From JBBSNV01 sp964458605 (GTDB lineage: Bacteria > Pseudomonadota > Alphaproteobacteria > Reyranellales > JAQSWP01), in contig CAYWLS010000011.1 in NCBI GenBank assembly GCA_964458605.1, positions 1 through 64,000 on the forward strand: a stretch of DNA of 64,000 bases, in the 5' to 3' direction. The first letter of the stretch is position 1; each line of letters begins with the position of its first letter. The translations under genes and the position numbers were made by a program. This document shows positions 34,779-44,066 of the stretch, in pieces. The notes below the pieces were generated by a model. That model saw nothing but the letters and a program-made list of their open reading frames with translations. It was not told where the DNA came from and did no database searches.

Positions 34779-35206
34779 GCGACGACGAACGCCGACAGGT
34801 TCTGGAAGCCAACCGGACCTTCTACAAGGCTTTCGCCCAGCGCGACCTGGCGACGATGGAGAAGCTGTGGGCCCGGCAGTCGCCGGCCGCCTGCATCCAT
34901 CCGGGCTGGCCGCCGATCTTCGGGCGCGAGCAAGTGATGGCGAGCTGGCGCGGGATTCTCGACAATCCCGCGCAAGGCGCCATCGTCTGCTCGGAGGAGC
35001 GGGCGATCATCAACGGCAGCATGGCCGTGGTGCTGTGCACCGAGTCGGTGGCCGGATCGCTGCTGGTCGCCACCAACGTGTTCGTCCGCGAGGACGACGC
35101 TTGGCGTCTGGCGCATCACCACAGCGGGCCGATGCCGCCGCCGGGCGAGCGCAGCGGCCGCTCGCAGAACGCGCCGTCCGCACCCGACAAGCGCACGCTG
35201 CACTGA
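34775..35206 (+). CDS. SnoaL-like/DUF4440 (NTF2-fold) protein
   Basis: A 143-residue small protein with the NTF2-like pattern: ANRTFYKAFAQRDLATMEKLW, then HPGWPPIFGREQVMASWRGIL and a final strand TNVFVREDDAWRLAHHHSG. Members bind or isomerise small hydrophobic molecules, or act as accessory proteins. Translational coupling to the crotonase (4-nt overlap) suggests a role in the same pathway. The last 25 residues are polar and probably disordered. Confidence 0.87.
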   Translation: MSDDERRQVLEANRTFYKAFAQRDLATMEKLWARQSPAACIHPGWPPIFGREQVMASWRGILDNPAQGAIVCSEERAIINGSMAVVLCTESVAGSLLVATNVFVREDDAWRLAHHHSGPMPPPGERSGRSQNAPSAPDKRTLH

Positions 35207-35216
35207 GCAAATCGGT

Positions 35217-35248
35217 TTTCGACGGAATCGGACCGGATTCCGTCGAAA
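35217..35248. terminator. Bidirectional stem-loop between convergent genes
   Basis: A 13-bp perfect stem (tttcgacggaatc / gattccgtcgaaa) with a 6-nt loop lies between the SnoaL-like gene (plus) and the aminotransferase gene (minus), which converge. There is no long T-run on either side, so termination efficiency is uncertain. Confidence 0.55.
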
Positions 35249-35301
35249 GACGCGACTCGTCCCGACGCTTCGAGGATGGAGCGGCCTGACAGGATGGACG
35301 G

Positions 35302-36450
35302 TCAGCGCCGCCAGTTGCGCAGCCGACGCACCGCCTCCGCCATCTCCTCGGTCGATCCGGCGAAGGAGATGCGCAGGGTTCCGTTGCCGCGCGTGGTATC
35401 GAAATCCAGCCCGGGAGTCACCGCCACCCCCGCTTCGGCGAGGATGCGCTTGCAGAACTCGGGGCTGTCGTTGGTGAGATGGGCCACGTCGGCGTAGATG
35501 TAGAACGCGCCGTTGGCTGCGGTCAGCCGGTCGAACCCAGCCCTGGGCAGGCCGTCCAGCAGCAGGTCGCGATTGGCGCGATAGCGCCGCACATGGCCAT
35601 CGAGTTCCTCGCCGCACTCGAACGCCGCCAGCGCCGCATGCTGGGAAATCGTGGTGGTCGAGATGAACATGTTCTGCGACAGGCACTCGGTGGCGCGCAG
35701 CATGTCCGGCGGCAGCACCATCCAGCCCACGCGCCAGCCGGTCATCGAGAAATATTTGGAGAAGCTGTTGACGACGATGGCGCTGTCGGACAGCGCCGCG
35801 GCGGTCGCGGTCTGCCCGTCATAGACGATGCCGTGGTAGATCTCGTCGGAGATCAGCCGGATGCCGTTGCGGGCGCAATAGTCGGCGACCGCCTTGAGCT
35901 CCGCCGGCGTCACCGTGGTGCCGGTCGGGTTCGACGGACTGGCCAGGATCAGGCCGTCGAGCCTGCCCGCGCTTTCCAGCAATTCGACAGTCGGCTGGAA
36001 ATTGTGATCTGCCGTGGTCGGCAGATCGACCGGCACCAGCCCCAGCGCCGACAGGATATTGCGATAGGCCGGATAGCCGGGCGCCGCCATCGCCACGCGG
36101 TCGCCCGCGTCGAACGCCGCCAGAAAAGACAGCAGGAAGCCGCCCGACGAGCCGGGCGTGACCACGACACGCTCCATCGGCAGGTCCAGCCCGTAGGCGG
36201 CGCGGTAGTGCTGCGCGATGCGCTGGCGCAGCGCGGGAATGCCGAACGCCTCGACATAGCCCAGCTTGTCGCCCAGCAACGCCGCCTGGGCCGCACGCAG
36301 CGCACCCTGCGGTGCAGGCGTGCTGGGCTGCCCCACTTCGAGATGCACGATATCGTGCCCCTGCGCGCGCCGCTCGTTGGCGGCGCGCATCACGTCCATG
36401 ACGATGAACGGCGCCACCGCGGCGGCGCGTCGGGATACCTTGAGCGCCAT
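35302..36450 (-). CDS. Class I/II pyridoxal-phosphate aminotransferase
   Basis: A 382-residue fold type I aminotransferase. It has the GxxxG-like N-terminal region (EVGQPSTPAP), SPSNPTGTTV, the Asp/Tyr pair in LISDEIYHGIVYDG, and the PLP lysine in NSFSKYFSMTGWRVGW. The C-terminal arginine for substrate carboxylate is in NGTLRISFAGS. The subgroup resembles the aspartate/aromatic-type enzymes annotated AspC/PatA in alphaproteobacteria. Substrate is not assignable from sequence. Its stop at 35302 follows the convergent stem-loop. Confidence 0.9.
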   Translation of the reverse strand: MALKVSRRAAAVAPFIVMDVMRAANERRAQGHDIVHLEVGQPSTPAPQGALRAAQAALLGDKLGYVEAFGIPALRQRIAQHYRAAYGLDLPMERVVVTPGSSGGFLLSFLAAFDAGDRVAMAAPGYPAYRNILSALGLVPVDLPTTADHNFQPTVELLESAGRLDGLILASPSNPTGTTVTPAELKAVADYCARNGIRLISDEIYHGIVYDGQTATAAALSDSAIVVNSFSKYFSMTGWRVGWMVLPPDMLRATECLSQNMFISTTTISQHAALAAFECGEELDGHVRRYRANRDLLLDGLPRAGFDRLTAANGAFYIYADVAHLTNDSPEFCKRILAEAGVAVTPGLDFDTTRGNGTLRISFAGSTEEMAEAVRRLRNWRR

Positions 36451-36459
36451 GGCCGGCGA

Positions 36460-38064
36460 TCAGGGCGCCGGGGCGCTCAATGCCAGGCCGAAGCCGCGCG
36501 GGTCGGTGCCGACCTGGCAGGTCTTCGACCGCTCGCGCAATCCCGCCGGGCAGATGATCGCGTCGACCTGGCCCAGCGACTGCAATTCCTCGACCGTCTC
36601 GCCGCGACCCCGCAGTGCCGCCGCGATGGCGGGCTCGGCGAAGACCTTGTCGGGCAGCCCCGGATGCAGCGCGCGCGGCATCTGCAGGCTGTTCGCCAAC
36701 GGCTGCTGCAACAGCAGGCTGTCGGCGGCGACCGCGGCCAGCATGGCCGGACCGGAGGTGCCGCCCGAAGCCGAACCGGCGAAGATGAAGTCGCCGGTAT
36801 TGGCGTTGGCCACCATCATCGGGCCGATCGCCGGACTGCCGTGGCCGTTCACGCCCGGCGCCGGCGACAGCAGGATGCCGGTCGAGCCGGCGATGCGCAC
36901 GCCGCCGAAGAAGCCGTTGGTGGTGAAGCTGCAGGCCACCGCATTGGCGAAGCGATCGACCACCACCAGCGAGGCGCCCGGCGCATCGTTGGCGCGCGGT
37001 CGGGGCGGACGCGCCAGCATGGCGATAGGGGTGACGATGTCGGCGCCCACGCCGGCCAGCATCTGGTCGATATGCTGCTGCGAGAGGATGGCGCGCGGAT
37101 CGCCGTTGACCGTATCGGTGGGATCGGTCCAGTAGGAACGATCGGCATAGGCCCGCCGCGTGATCTCCGTGAACAGCGCGGGCCGCCTGGCGGCATCGAC
37201 GCGGGCGTAGCCACCGCGCTGCATCATCGCCCAGATCTCGGCCGTCAGCAGGCCACCGCCCGCCGGCGGCGGCGCGAAATACGCTGTGTGATCGCCGAAC
37301 GGCATCGACACCGCCGTCAGCCAGGTCGGCGTCTGGTTGCGCATGTCGTCGATCGACAGTATGCCGTTGCCGGCGCGTACCGCGTCGACGAAATGGCGCG
37401 CCAGCGGACCGGCATAGAGTTCGCCCGCCCCCCGCAGGCGGATGCTGCCCAAGGTGGCGGCGAGGTCGTCCTGAATCCAGGGCGTCCCCTCCACCACCAG
37501 CTGGCCGTTGGGCTGCGAGAAGGCGCGGCGCGTCACCGGGTCCTGCTGGATGATGGCGGCCGCCGCCGACAGGTCACGGGCAAAAGCGCGCGATACCGGC
37601 GCGCCCAGCCGGGCCATGCGCTCGGCCGGGGCAACCAGCTGTTCCCAGCGCAGCACGCCGTAGCGTGCATGCAGCGCGGCCATGCCGCGGGCGTTGCCGG
37701 GCACGCCGACAGGAATCGAGCCTGGGCTGCCGGTGGCCGGGAACTTGGTCAGGAAGCTCAGCGCCTCGACCTTGTTGTCCTTGGACCAGTGCACCAGGCA
37801 CACGCCGCCGCCGCCGAGGCTGGCCGAGGACGGCATCATCACGGCCATGGCGAAATAGGTCGCCACCGCGGCATCGACGGCGTTGCCGCCCGCGGTCAGA
37901 ACGTCGCGGCCGACCTGCGCCGAATTGGGCTCGTCGGCGACCACGCCGCCGAAAAATCCTTCGACGTAGCCCACCTGCCCTTGTTTCGGTCCCGAATCGC
38001 CACATGATACAATGGTCGCAAACAAAGCGCCGGCCGCCACAAATCGGCCGAATTTGGCCGTCAC
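36460..38064 (-). CDS. Gamma-glutamyltransferase-like lipoprotein, nucleophile apparently missing
   Basis: About 534 residues of the gamma-glutamyltransferase (Ntn-hydrolase) family: DVLTAGGNAVDAAVAT, GGGGVCLVHW, then the small-subunit region. In E. coli GGT the autoprocessing Thr opens TTHYSVVD; here the aligned segment reads GASLVVVD, so the nucleophile is Gly. FTTNGFFGGVRIAGSTGILLS matches the downstream GGT segment. I chose a GTG at 38064 because it gives a compact lipoprotein signal (TAKFGRF-hydrophobic-IVSC). ATGs at 38118, 38142 and 38181 exist but overlap the divergent protease gene. Probably a non-classical GGT or a non-enzymatic homologue. Confidence 0.8.
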   Translation of the reverse strand: MTAKFGRFVAAGALFATIVSCGDSGPKQGQVGYVEGFFGGVVADEPNSAQVGRDVLTAGGNAVDAAVATYFAMAVMMPSSASLGGGGVCLVHWSKDNKVEALSFLTKFPATGSPGSIPVGVPGNARGMAALHARYGVLRWEQLVAPAERMARLGAPVSRAFARDLSAAAAIIQQDPVTRRAFSQPNGQLVVEGTPWIQDDLAATLGSIRLRGAGELYAGPLARHFVDAVRAGNGILSIDDMRNQTPTWLTAVSMPFGDHTAYFAPPPAGGGLLTAEIWAMMQRGGYARVDAARRPALFTEITRRAYADRSYWTDPTDTVNGDPRAILSQQHIDQMLAGVGADIVTPIAMLARPPRPRANDAPGASLVVVDRFANAVACSFTTNGFFGGVRIAGSTGILLSPAPGVNGHGSPAIGPMMVANANTGDFIFAGSASGGTSGPAMLAAVAADSLLLQQPLANSLQMPRALHPGLPDKVFAEPAIAAALRGRGETVEELQSLGQVDAIICPAGLRERSKTCQVGTDPRGFGLALSAPAP

Positions 38065-38116
38065 GCCAAGAACGCGCGCACGAGTACGTCCCTTACGGTC
38101 AGCGGCAGGGCACAGC

Positions 38117-39493
38117 ATGGTATCGAGATTCTTCCGCTTCATAGCTTCCCTGGCGATTGCGGGTGTTTTGCTGCCGAGCATCGCCTTGTTTCAGGCATCT
38201 CAGGCGCAGGCGCCGAACCTAACACAAATCCGCGATGCCGAAATCGAAAATACCATCCGGGCCTATGCCAACCCGATCTTCAAGGCCGCCAATCTCGACG
38301 CCGACGCGGTGCGCATCGTCATCGTCAGCGATCCGTCAATCAACGCCTTCGTCGCCGGCGGCCAGCGCCTGTTCCTGTTCACCGGGCTGCTGATGCAGGC
38401 GACCAGCGCCGGCCAGGTGATCGGCGTCATCGCCCATGAGAGCGGCCACATGGCGGGCGGGCATCTGGCCCGCATGCAGGAGGAACTGTCGCGCCTGTCG
38501 ATCGAGGCGATCCTGGAGGCGCTGGTGACGATGGGCGCCGCCGCCGGCGCCGGGATGAGCCATGGCGGCCTCGGCAGCGGCCACAATTACGGCGGCCCCA
38601 GCGCCGGCATCGCCGAGCGCAATTTCCTGCAGTACTCGCGCACCCAGGAGAGTTCGGCCGACCAGGCGGCGACGGTGTTCCTCGATCGCACCCACCAGTC
38701 GACGCGCGGCCTGCTGAGCTTCAGCGAGATGCTGCTGCAGCGCGAGCGCGTGGCGGGGCTGCGGCCGGATCCCTATCTGCGGACCCACCCGCTGACCCAG
38801 GACCGCGTCGCTTTCCTGCAGCACCATGTCGACACTTCGCCCTATTCCAACGTGCCGGTGTCGCCGCAGCTGGAAGCGATGCACGCGCGCATGGTGGCCA
38901 AGCTCTACGGCTTCGTCGATCCGGCGCAGGCGCTGCGCAAATACCCCGCTTCGGACACCAGCCTGCCGGCGCGCTACGCCCGCGCCATCGCCTACTACCG
39001 CAGCGGCAACGCGACCGAAGGCCTGCGCATTCTCGACGGGCTGATCCGCGAGAATCCGAACGATCCCTACTTCCACGAATTGCGCGGCCAGATCCTGTTC
39101 GAGAACCAGCGCGTCGCCGAATCGGTGACGTCCTACGAGAAGGCGCTGTCGTTGCTGCCGCGCGCCAACCTGATCAAGCTGTCGCTGGCGCAGTCGCTGA
39201 TCGAGCTCAACGATCCCAACCGCACCGCCCAGGCGGTCAAGCTGCTGAACGGCGTGTCCGAGGACGAGCGCCGCAGCAGCTACTGGCGCCTGATGGCGGT
39301 GGCCTACGACCGGCAGGGCAATGTCGGCATGCGCCTGCTGGCCCAGGCCGAACTGAGTTTCGCCCGCGGCGACCGGGTCGAGGCGGTGCAGAACGCCCGC
39401 CGCGCCCAGCAGAGTCTGACCAAGGGAACGCCGGCCTGGCAGCGCGCCCAGGACATCGAATTCCTGGCCAAGAAGCGCACCGACGACAACTGA
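38117..39493 (+). CDS. M48 metalloprotease with TPR domain (BepA/LoiP-like)
   Basis: A 458-residue periplasmic protease. Signal peptide residues 1-31 (ending QASQAQA). The zinc motif HESGH is at 107-111, and the third-ligand region is RTQESSADQAA. A glycine-rich loop follows. The C-terminal half (from about 300) contains TPR-like repeats (ARAIAYYRSGNATEGLRILDGLIRENP, then HELRGQILFENQR). This architecture matches BepA (YfgC), which degrades stalled outer-membrane proteins and helps LptD assembly. It is next to dsbA-like gene, so both act on periplasmic protein folding. Confidence 0.9.
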   Translation: MVSRFFRFIASLAIAGVLLPSIALFQASQAQAPNLTQIRDAEIENTIRAYANPIFKAANLDADAVRIVIVSDPSINAFVAGGQRLFLFTGLLMQATSAGQVIGVIAHESGHMAGGHLARMQEELSRLSIEAILEALVTMGAAAGAGMSHGGLGSGHNYGGPSAGIAERNFLQYSRTQESSADQAATVFLDRTHQSTRGLLSFSEMLLQRERVAGLRPDPYLRTHPLTQDRVAFLQHHVDTSPYSNVPVSPQLEAMHARMVAKLYGFVDPAQALRKYPASDTSLPARYARAIAYYRSGNATEGLRILDGLIRENPNDPYFHELRGQILFENQRVAESVTSYEKALSLLPRANLIKLSLAQSLIELNDPNRTAQAVKLLNGVSEDERRSSYWRLMAVAYDRQGNVGMRLLAQAELSFARGDRVEAVQNARRAQQSLTKGTPAWQRAQDIEFLAKKRTDDN

Positions 39494-39606
39494 CCGACCG
39501 GGCGGATTCATCGCAGGAAAGTGACCGTCTCGCCCTTGCCCGCCGCCCCGCGGCCGCGCCAAACTTCGCCCCATCGTGACGCGGCCGTGCGCCGCCAGGA
39601 GATTCC

Positions 39607-40425
39607 ATGACCTTCAAGCGTATCGTCGCCGCGCTGGCCCTGGCCGCGCTCGCCGCCGGCTGGACCGCCCGTCCGGGCCAGACGCAACCGGCCCAGCCGC
39701 CGGCGGCCGCCCAGACGCCTGCCCCGCCGGCCGGCGCCGCGCCGTCCACGCCCGTGCCGCTGCCGCCCGGCCTCGACCGCGCCGCCATCGAACGCATCGT
39801 GCACGACTATCTGGTGCAGCACCCCGAGGTGCTGATCGAAGCGATCAACGAGATGAAGCGTCGCCAGGAACAGGCCTCGGCCGACCAGGCGCAGAAGACC
39901 ATCGCCGAGCGGCGGCAGGAAATCTTCAACGATCCGGATACGCCGGTCGCCGGCAACGTCCAGGGCGACGTCACCATCGTCGAGTTCTTCGACTACCACT
40001 GCGGCTACTGCAAGCAGGTGCAGCCCTCGATCGAGAAGCTGATGAAGCAGGACGGCAAGATCCGCTTCGTGTTCAAGGAATTCCCGATTCTGGCGCCGGA
40101 ATCGCGCACTGCCGCGACGGCGGCGCTGGCGGCGCAACACCAGGGCAAGTACCTGGCGATGCACGACGCAATGATGGAAGCGCGCGGCATGCTGACCAAG
40201 GCGCGCATCCTGCAGATCGCCAAGGATCAGGGCCTCGACGTGGCGCGGCTGGAAAAGGACATGGCGTCGCCCGAGATCGATGCGCTGATCGAGCGCAACA
40301 TGCAGCTGGCCGGGGCGCTCGACATCAACGGCACGCCGACCTTCCTGATCGGCGACGAGCTGGTGCCCGGCGCCATTACGATGGAAGAAATCCAGCAGCT
40401 GATCGCCAAGGCGCGCAAGAGTTGA
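39607..40425 (+). CDS. DsbA/ScsC-like periplasmic thiol-disulfide oxidoreductase
   Basis: A 272-residue secreted thioredoxin-fold protein. Signal peptide about residues 1-18, then an Ala/Pro-rich linker and a helical N-terminal extension (about 58-105, RAAIERIVHDYLVQHPEVLIEAI) as in ScsC/Com1 trimerising DsbA-like proteins. The active site is C132-GY-C135 and the cis-Pro loop is NGTPTF. It is likely a disulfide isomerase or oxidase; the DsbA family is common next to accB/aroQ in this class, but here it sits beside the M48 protease. Confidence 0.9.
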   Translation: MTFKRIVAALALAALAAGWTARPGQTQPAQPPAAAQTPAPPAGAAPSTPVPLPPGLDRAAIERIVHDYLVQHPEVLIEAINEMKRRQEQASADQAQKTIAERRQEIFNDPDTPVAGNVQGDVTIVEFFDYHCGYCKQVQPSIEKLMKQDGKIRFVFKEFPILAPESRTAATAALAAQHQGKYLAMHDAMMEARGMLTKARILQIAKDQGLDVARLEKDMASPEIDALIERNMQLAGALDINGTPTFLIGDELVPGAITMEEIQQLIAKARKS

Positions 40426-40474
40426 CCCGCAGGCGATCCCAGCCTCCCCGACCGGATCGAATCGGCTGCGCGAT

Positions 40475-40504
40475 CGGACGGAAGCGCCCAGGCGCTTCCG
40501 TCCG
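40475..40504. terminator. 30-bp palindrome between convergent genes
   Basis: Two perfect 14-bp arms (cggacggaagcgcc / ggcgcttccgtccg) separated by 2 nt lie between the DsbA-like gene and the convergent gene at 40516. It is GC-rich with no adjacent T-run, so it may be a bidirectional or Rho-assisted terminator rather than a classical intrinsic one. Confidence 0.5.
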
Positions 40505-40515
40505 GCGGCAATCCG

Positions 40516-42318
40516 TCAGTTCGCCGTCACCGTAACGCCCAGCACGTCGAACAGCTTGGGCAGGTCGGGCGGCCCGGCCGAGGCGCCGACCAGGGTGCCG
40601 ATCTCGCCGAAGCGCGGCGGCTGGGGCGGCTTGGCGTCGATGGTCAGGGCGCCGGGCTTCTGCAGAAAGGCGACGAAGGCCTGCAGCGCGGCGCCGACCG
40701 CGGCATCGCCGGCATATTGCTGGCCGAACGCCTTGATCTGCTCGATCAGCCCGTCGCGCACCTGCTCGGGCGTGGCGCCGCTTTGCATGCCGGCCATCTT
40801 CAGCAGCCGCTCGGTCAGGCTGTCGTCCTTCCACGACAGGCGCAAGCTCTGCAGCCGCGACGCCAGTAGCGGGGCCAGCGATTCGTCGATCGTCATCGGC
40901 TTGTCGGTCTTGGGCAGCGGCTTGTAGTCGGACAGCGCGAAGGTCCAGTTCAGCTCGCCGACCTGCGGCGCCCAGATGCGGAACTTGTCCAGGCTCGAGG
41001 TGCCGGCCTTCATGTCGCCGGTGCCGACCGAATCCATCGAGATGCTGAGCTTGTCGTAGCCCAGCGCCTTGAGCACCCCGGCGGCCTCGGGGTTGTGCAC
41101 CTTGCTGGCGTCGATGTCGAAGCCGCTGACCGTGGCGGTCGAGCTCTGCTTGCCGCTGGCCTGGTCGGTCGAGACCGAGAAGGCGAATTCGTGAAGCCTG
41201 GCTCCCAGCCGCTCGAGGCTGGCACCGCCCACGTCGCGGATCGAGAACTTGTCGATGCTGTAGCTCAGATGGCTGAGCTTGGCCAGCCAGTCCTTGTCCT
41301 TATCCTTGAGCAGCGGCAGCAACTGCTCCCAATCGAGATTCTTGATCTCGATGGCGCCGATCGTGACGCTGGTGTCGGGCCCATCGACCGTCAGCCCGGC
41401 CATCTCGAAGCGCTCCAGCCGCCGCTTGTCGACCTTGCCCAGGTCGAACGAAGCGAGGCTGAAACGGCTGTCCGGCCCGTGAATGCCCTCGAACTTCAAT
41501 CCGGTCCATTTCACGCCGCCGATGCTGGCCAGCACCATGATGTCGTCGGGCGGCTTGCGGGTCAGGGCGTAGTCGAGCCAGGCCGCGACCGGAATGTCGC
41601 GATATTCCAGATGCGACCATTGCATGTGCTGGCCGCCGGCCGGGTTCTTGAGATCGGCGTCGTCGATAGCCACGGAACCGATCTTGTCCATCGACCAGTC
41701 GGAAACCTCGCCGTGGCGAACCACGCCGACCATCTTCTTGCCGTCGAAACGGACGTCCTGGTAGGTCGATTTGTCGAAGCGGAACGCGCTGGCGGCCGCG
41801 ATGGCGCGTTCGCGCTTGTCCAGTGCCGCCCACAAGGCCGGTTCGGGGCGCACCGTGAACTGGCGCGCCTTGATGCCGTTCACCACCGTTTTGGCGACAG
41901 CGGCATGGCCCTGCTCGCCGAGATCGTATTCCAGATCGGTGACCGTGACGGTCTCGGCCAGCTTGCGGAAGGTCAGGTCGGGCGCACCGTCCTTGTAGCT
42001 GGCCGGATCGAACACCTTCTGCCAGGTATCGGTATCGACGCCGCTGGCGTCGACACGGCCGATCTTGATGACAAAGGGCGCCTCGCTGCGCTCGATCACG
42101 ATGCCGTCGATGGTGATGCCGCGCGTGGCCAGCGCCACGTCCAGCTTCTGGTACGAGGCCTTGGTGATCGGCGCCGGCGGACTGGCGAAGAAGCGCTGGA
42201 GCTGCGTCTCGACCTGCGACTGCACGCTGCTCTGGAACTTCAGGTAATAGGCGCCGCCGCCGGCGAGCAGAAGAATCAGCACCACAGCGACGGCAACGAT
42301 CAAGCCATGTCTTTTCAT
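40516..42318 (-). CDS. Large membrane-anchored protein of unknown function (DUF945/AsmA-like flavour)
   Basis: A 600-residue protein. One N-terminal transmembrane segment (about residues 6-25, followed by YYLKF) anchors a long, strand-rich extracytoplasmic region. The composition and the alternating short strands (SVAIDDADLKNP, EMAGLTVDGPDTSVTIGAIEIKN) recall DUF945 (YdgA) or AsmA-type proteins, but I see no diagnostic motif. It lies 113 nt downstream of nothing obviously related, between dsbA-like and maiA. Function not assigned. Confidence 0.75.
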   Translation of the reverse strand: MKRHGLIVAVAVVLILLLAGGGAYYLKFQSSVQSQVETQLQRFFASPPAPITKASYQKLDVALATRGITIDGIVIERSEAPFVIKIGRVDASGVDTDTWQKVFDPASYKDGAPDLTFRKLAETVTVTDLEYDLGEQGHAAVAKTVVNGIKARQFTVRPEPALWAALDKRERAIAAASAFRFDKSTYQDVRFDGKKMVGVVRHGEVSDWSMDKIGSVAIDDADLKNPAGGQHMQWSHLEYRDIPVAAWLDYALTRKPPDDIMVLASIGGVKWTGLKFEGIHGPDSRFSLASFDLGKVDKRRLERFEMAGLTVDGPDTSVTIGAIEIKNLDWEQLLPLLKDKDKDWLAKLSHLSYSIDKFSIRDVGGASLERLGARLHEFAFSVSTDQASGKQSSTATVSGFDIDASKVHNPEAAGVLKALGYDKLSISMDSVGTGDMKAGTSSLDKFRIWAPQVGELNWTFALSDYKPLPKTDKPMTIDESLAPLLASRLQSLRLSWKDDSLTERLLKMAGMQSGATPEQVRDGLIEQIKAFGQQYAGDAAVGAALQAFVAFLQKPGALTIDAKPPQPPRFGEIGTLVGASAGPPDLPKLFDVLGVTVTAN

Positions 42319-42410
42319 GAAAACCCCTTAAGGCGCCGCCCGGTCGGCGCGGCCTCACGCTACCCCGGCAGCGGGGTCAGCGACAACGGTGGCGAAAAAA
42401 GACGCCGGCG

Positions 42411-43055
42411 TCAGGGCTCGAAATCGGGCTGCTTGGCGGGCTGGGCGCGATCGAAGGCGTCGAGCTTCATGCAGGCCTCGTAGATGCGCATGACCGTAGG
42501 AAAGCGCCCCAGATCGACGCTGAAACGCTTGGCGCTGAACACCTGCGGCACCAGGCAGATATCGGCGATGCCCGGCCCATCCCCATGGGAGTAGACGCCG
42601 GTATCGGCGTGACCGGCAAGCATGCCCTCGTAAGCCTCGAGTCCGATCTCGTTCCAGTGGCGCGCCCAGGCGAAGCTGCCGGCCTCGTCCTGGCCATAGG
42701 TTTCGCGCACATATTTCAGCACCCGCAGATTCTGCAGCGGGTGGATCTCGCAGGCCGGGATCATGGCCAGCGACCGCACCCGCGCCCGTCCCACCGGATC
42801 GCGCGGCAGCAGCGCGGGCAGCGGATGCACCTCCTCAAGGTATTCCATGATTGCCAGCGACTGGGTCAACGCCGTGCCGTCGTCGAGCTGCAAAGTGGGC
42901 AGCAGCTTTTGCGGATTGAGCTTGGCGTAGCTGTCCCGCAGATGCTCGTTGCGACGCAGGTGATGGAACACGTCCTGATAGGCGATGCCCTTGAGATTGA
43001 GCGCGATGCGCACGCGAAAGGCGGCCGACGAACGCGAATAGCCATGCAGCTTCAT
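42411..43055 (-). CDS. maiA: Maleylacetoacetate isomerase
   Basis: A 214-residue zeta-class glutathione S-transferase that converts maleylacetoacetate to fumarylacetoacetate using glutathione. The zeta signature SSAAFRVRIALNLKG (about residues 9-23) holds the catalytic Ser pair, and the glutathione-binding TQSLAIMEYLEE follows. The all-helical C-terminal domain has GDGPGIADICLVPQ. It is the last gene of the homogentisate operon, 18 nt after the fumarylacetoacetase gene. Confidence 0.94.
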   Translation of the reverse strand: MKLHGYSRSSAAFRVRIALNLKGIAYQDVFHHLRRNEHLRDSYAKLNPQKLLPTLQLDDGTALTQSLAIMEYLEEVHPLPALLPRDPVGRARVRSLAMIPACEIHPLQNLRVLKYVRETYGQDEAGSFAWARHWNEIGLEAYEGMLAGHADTGVYSHGDGPGIADICLVPQVFSAKRFSVDLGRFPTVMRIYEACMKLDAFDRAQPAKQPDFEP

Positions 43056-43073
43056 AGTTTCCCCCGGACGACG

Positions 43074-44066
43074 TCACGCTGGCGGCGTGTAGCGCACCAC
43101 CTTCTGGTCGATGGCGCCGAACACAGAGTGGCCGTTCTTGTCGAGCATCTCAATGCGGATGCGATCGCCGAATTTCATGAACGGCGTCGCCGGCCTGCCC
43201 TGCTCCAGCGTCTCGATCATGCGCCGCTCGGCGATACAGGACGAGCCGACCGAACGATCCTTGTTGGCGACGGTGCCGGAGCCGACGATGGTGCCGGCGC
43301 CCAGATGGCGCGTCGCCGCGGCATGCTCGATCAGGCGCGGGAAATCGAAGGTCATGTCGACGCCGGCCTGCGGCGCGCCGAAGCGCGCGCCGTTGAAGGT
43401 CGAGATCAGCGGCAGGCTGACCTTGGCGCCGTCCCAGGCATCCCCCAGCTCGTCCGGCGTCACCGCCACCGGCGAGAACGCCGTGGCCGGCTTGCCGTGG
43501 AAGAAGCCGAAGCCCTTGGCCAGCTCGTTGGGGATCAGGTTGCGGGCGGAGACGTCGTTGACCAGCAGCAGCAGCTTGATGCGATCGCGCGCCTGGCGAG
43601 CGCTGCTGCCCATCGCCACGTCGCCGGTGATCACCGCCACCTCGGCCTCGAAATCGATGCCCCAATCCTCGCTGATGGCTTCGATGTCGTCGCACGGACC
43701 GATGAATTTGTCCGAGCCGCCCTGGTACATCAGCGGATCGGTCCAGAAATTCGACGGCAGCTCGGCGCCGCGCGCTTTGCGCACCAGCTCGACATGCACC
43801 ACATAGGCCGAGGCATCGGCCCATTGATAGGCGCGCGGCAAGGGCGCGGCCAGCTTGGTCGGATCGAACGCGAACGCCTCGTCGGCGCCGCCTTCGTCGA
43901 GCTGGCGATAGACCTTGTCGAGTTCCGGCGCCAGCACGTCCCAATGCTCGATCGCCTGTTGCATCGTGCGGGCGATTCGCGGCACCGCCACCGCTTTCTT
44001 CAGCGCGCGATCGACCACCGCCAGGGTGCCGTCGCGGCCGCCCGTTTTCAGCGAAGCCAGCTTCAT
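43074..44066 (-). CDS. fahA: Fumarylacetoacetate hydrolase
   Basis: A 330-residue FAH-family hydrolase cleaving fumarylacetoacetate to fumarate and acetoacetate, the final step of tyrosine catabolism. Metal-binding acid residues lie in WGIDFEAEVAVI, and the core motif VNDVSARNLIPNELAKGFGFFHGKP and GAGTIVGSGTV are present. It is shorter than mammalian FAH (about 420) but typical of the bacterial form in this operon. The start overlaps the hmgA stop by 4 nt. Confidence 0.93.
   Translation of the reverse strand: MKLASLKTGGRDGTLAVVDRALKKAVAVPRIARTMQQAIEHWDVLAPELDKVYRQLDEGGADEAFAFDPTKLAAPLPRAYQWADASAYVVHVELVRKARGAELPSNFWTDPLMYQGGSDKFIGPCDDIEAISEDWGIDFEAEVAVITGDVAMGSSARQARDRIKLLLLVNDVSARNLIPNELAKGFGFFHGKPATAFSPVAVTPDELGDAWDGAKVSLPLISTFNGARFGAPQAGVDMTFDFPRLIEHAAATRHLGAGTIVGSGTVANKDRSVGSSCIAERRMIETLEQGRPATPFMKFGDRIRIEMLDKNGHSVFGAIDQKVVRYTPPA

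Noticed and set aside
38065..38181. Upstream ATG starts for the gamma-glutamyltransferase-like gene
   Set aside because: They would overlap the signal-peptide coding region of the divergent M48 protease and push the lipobox unusually far from the N-terminus.
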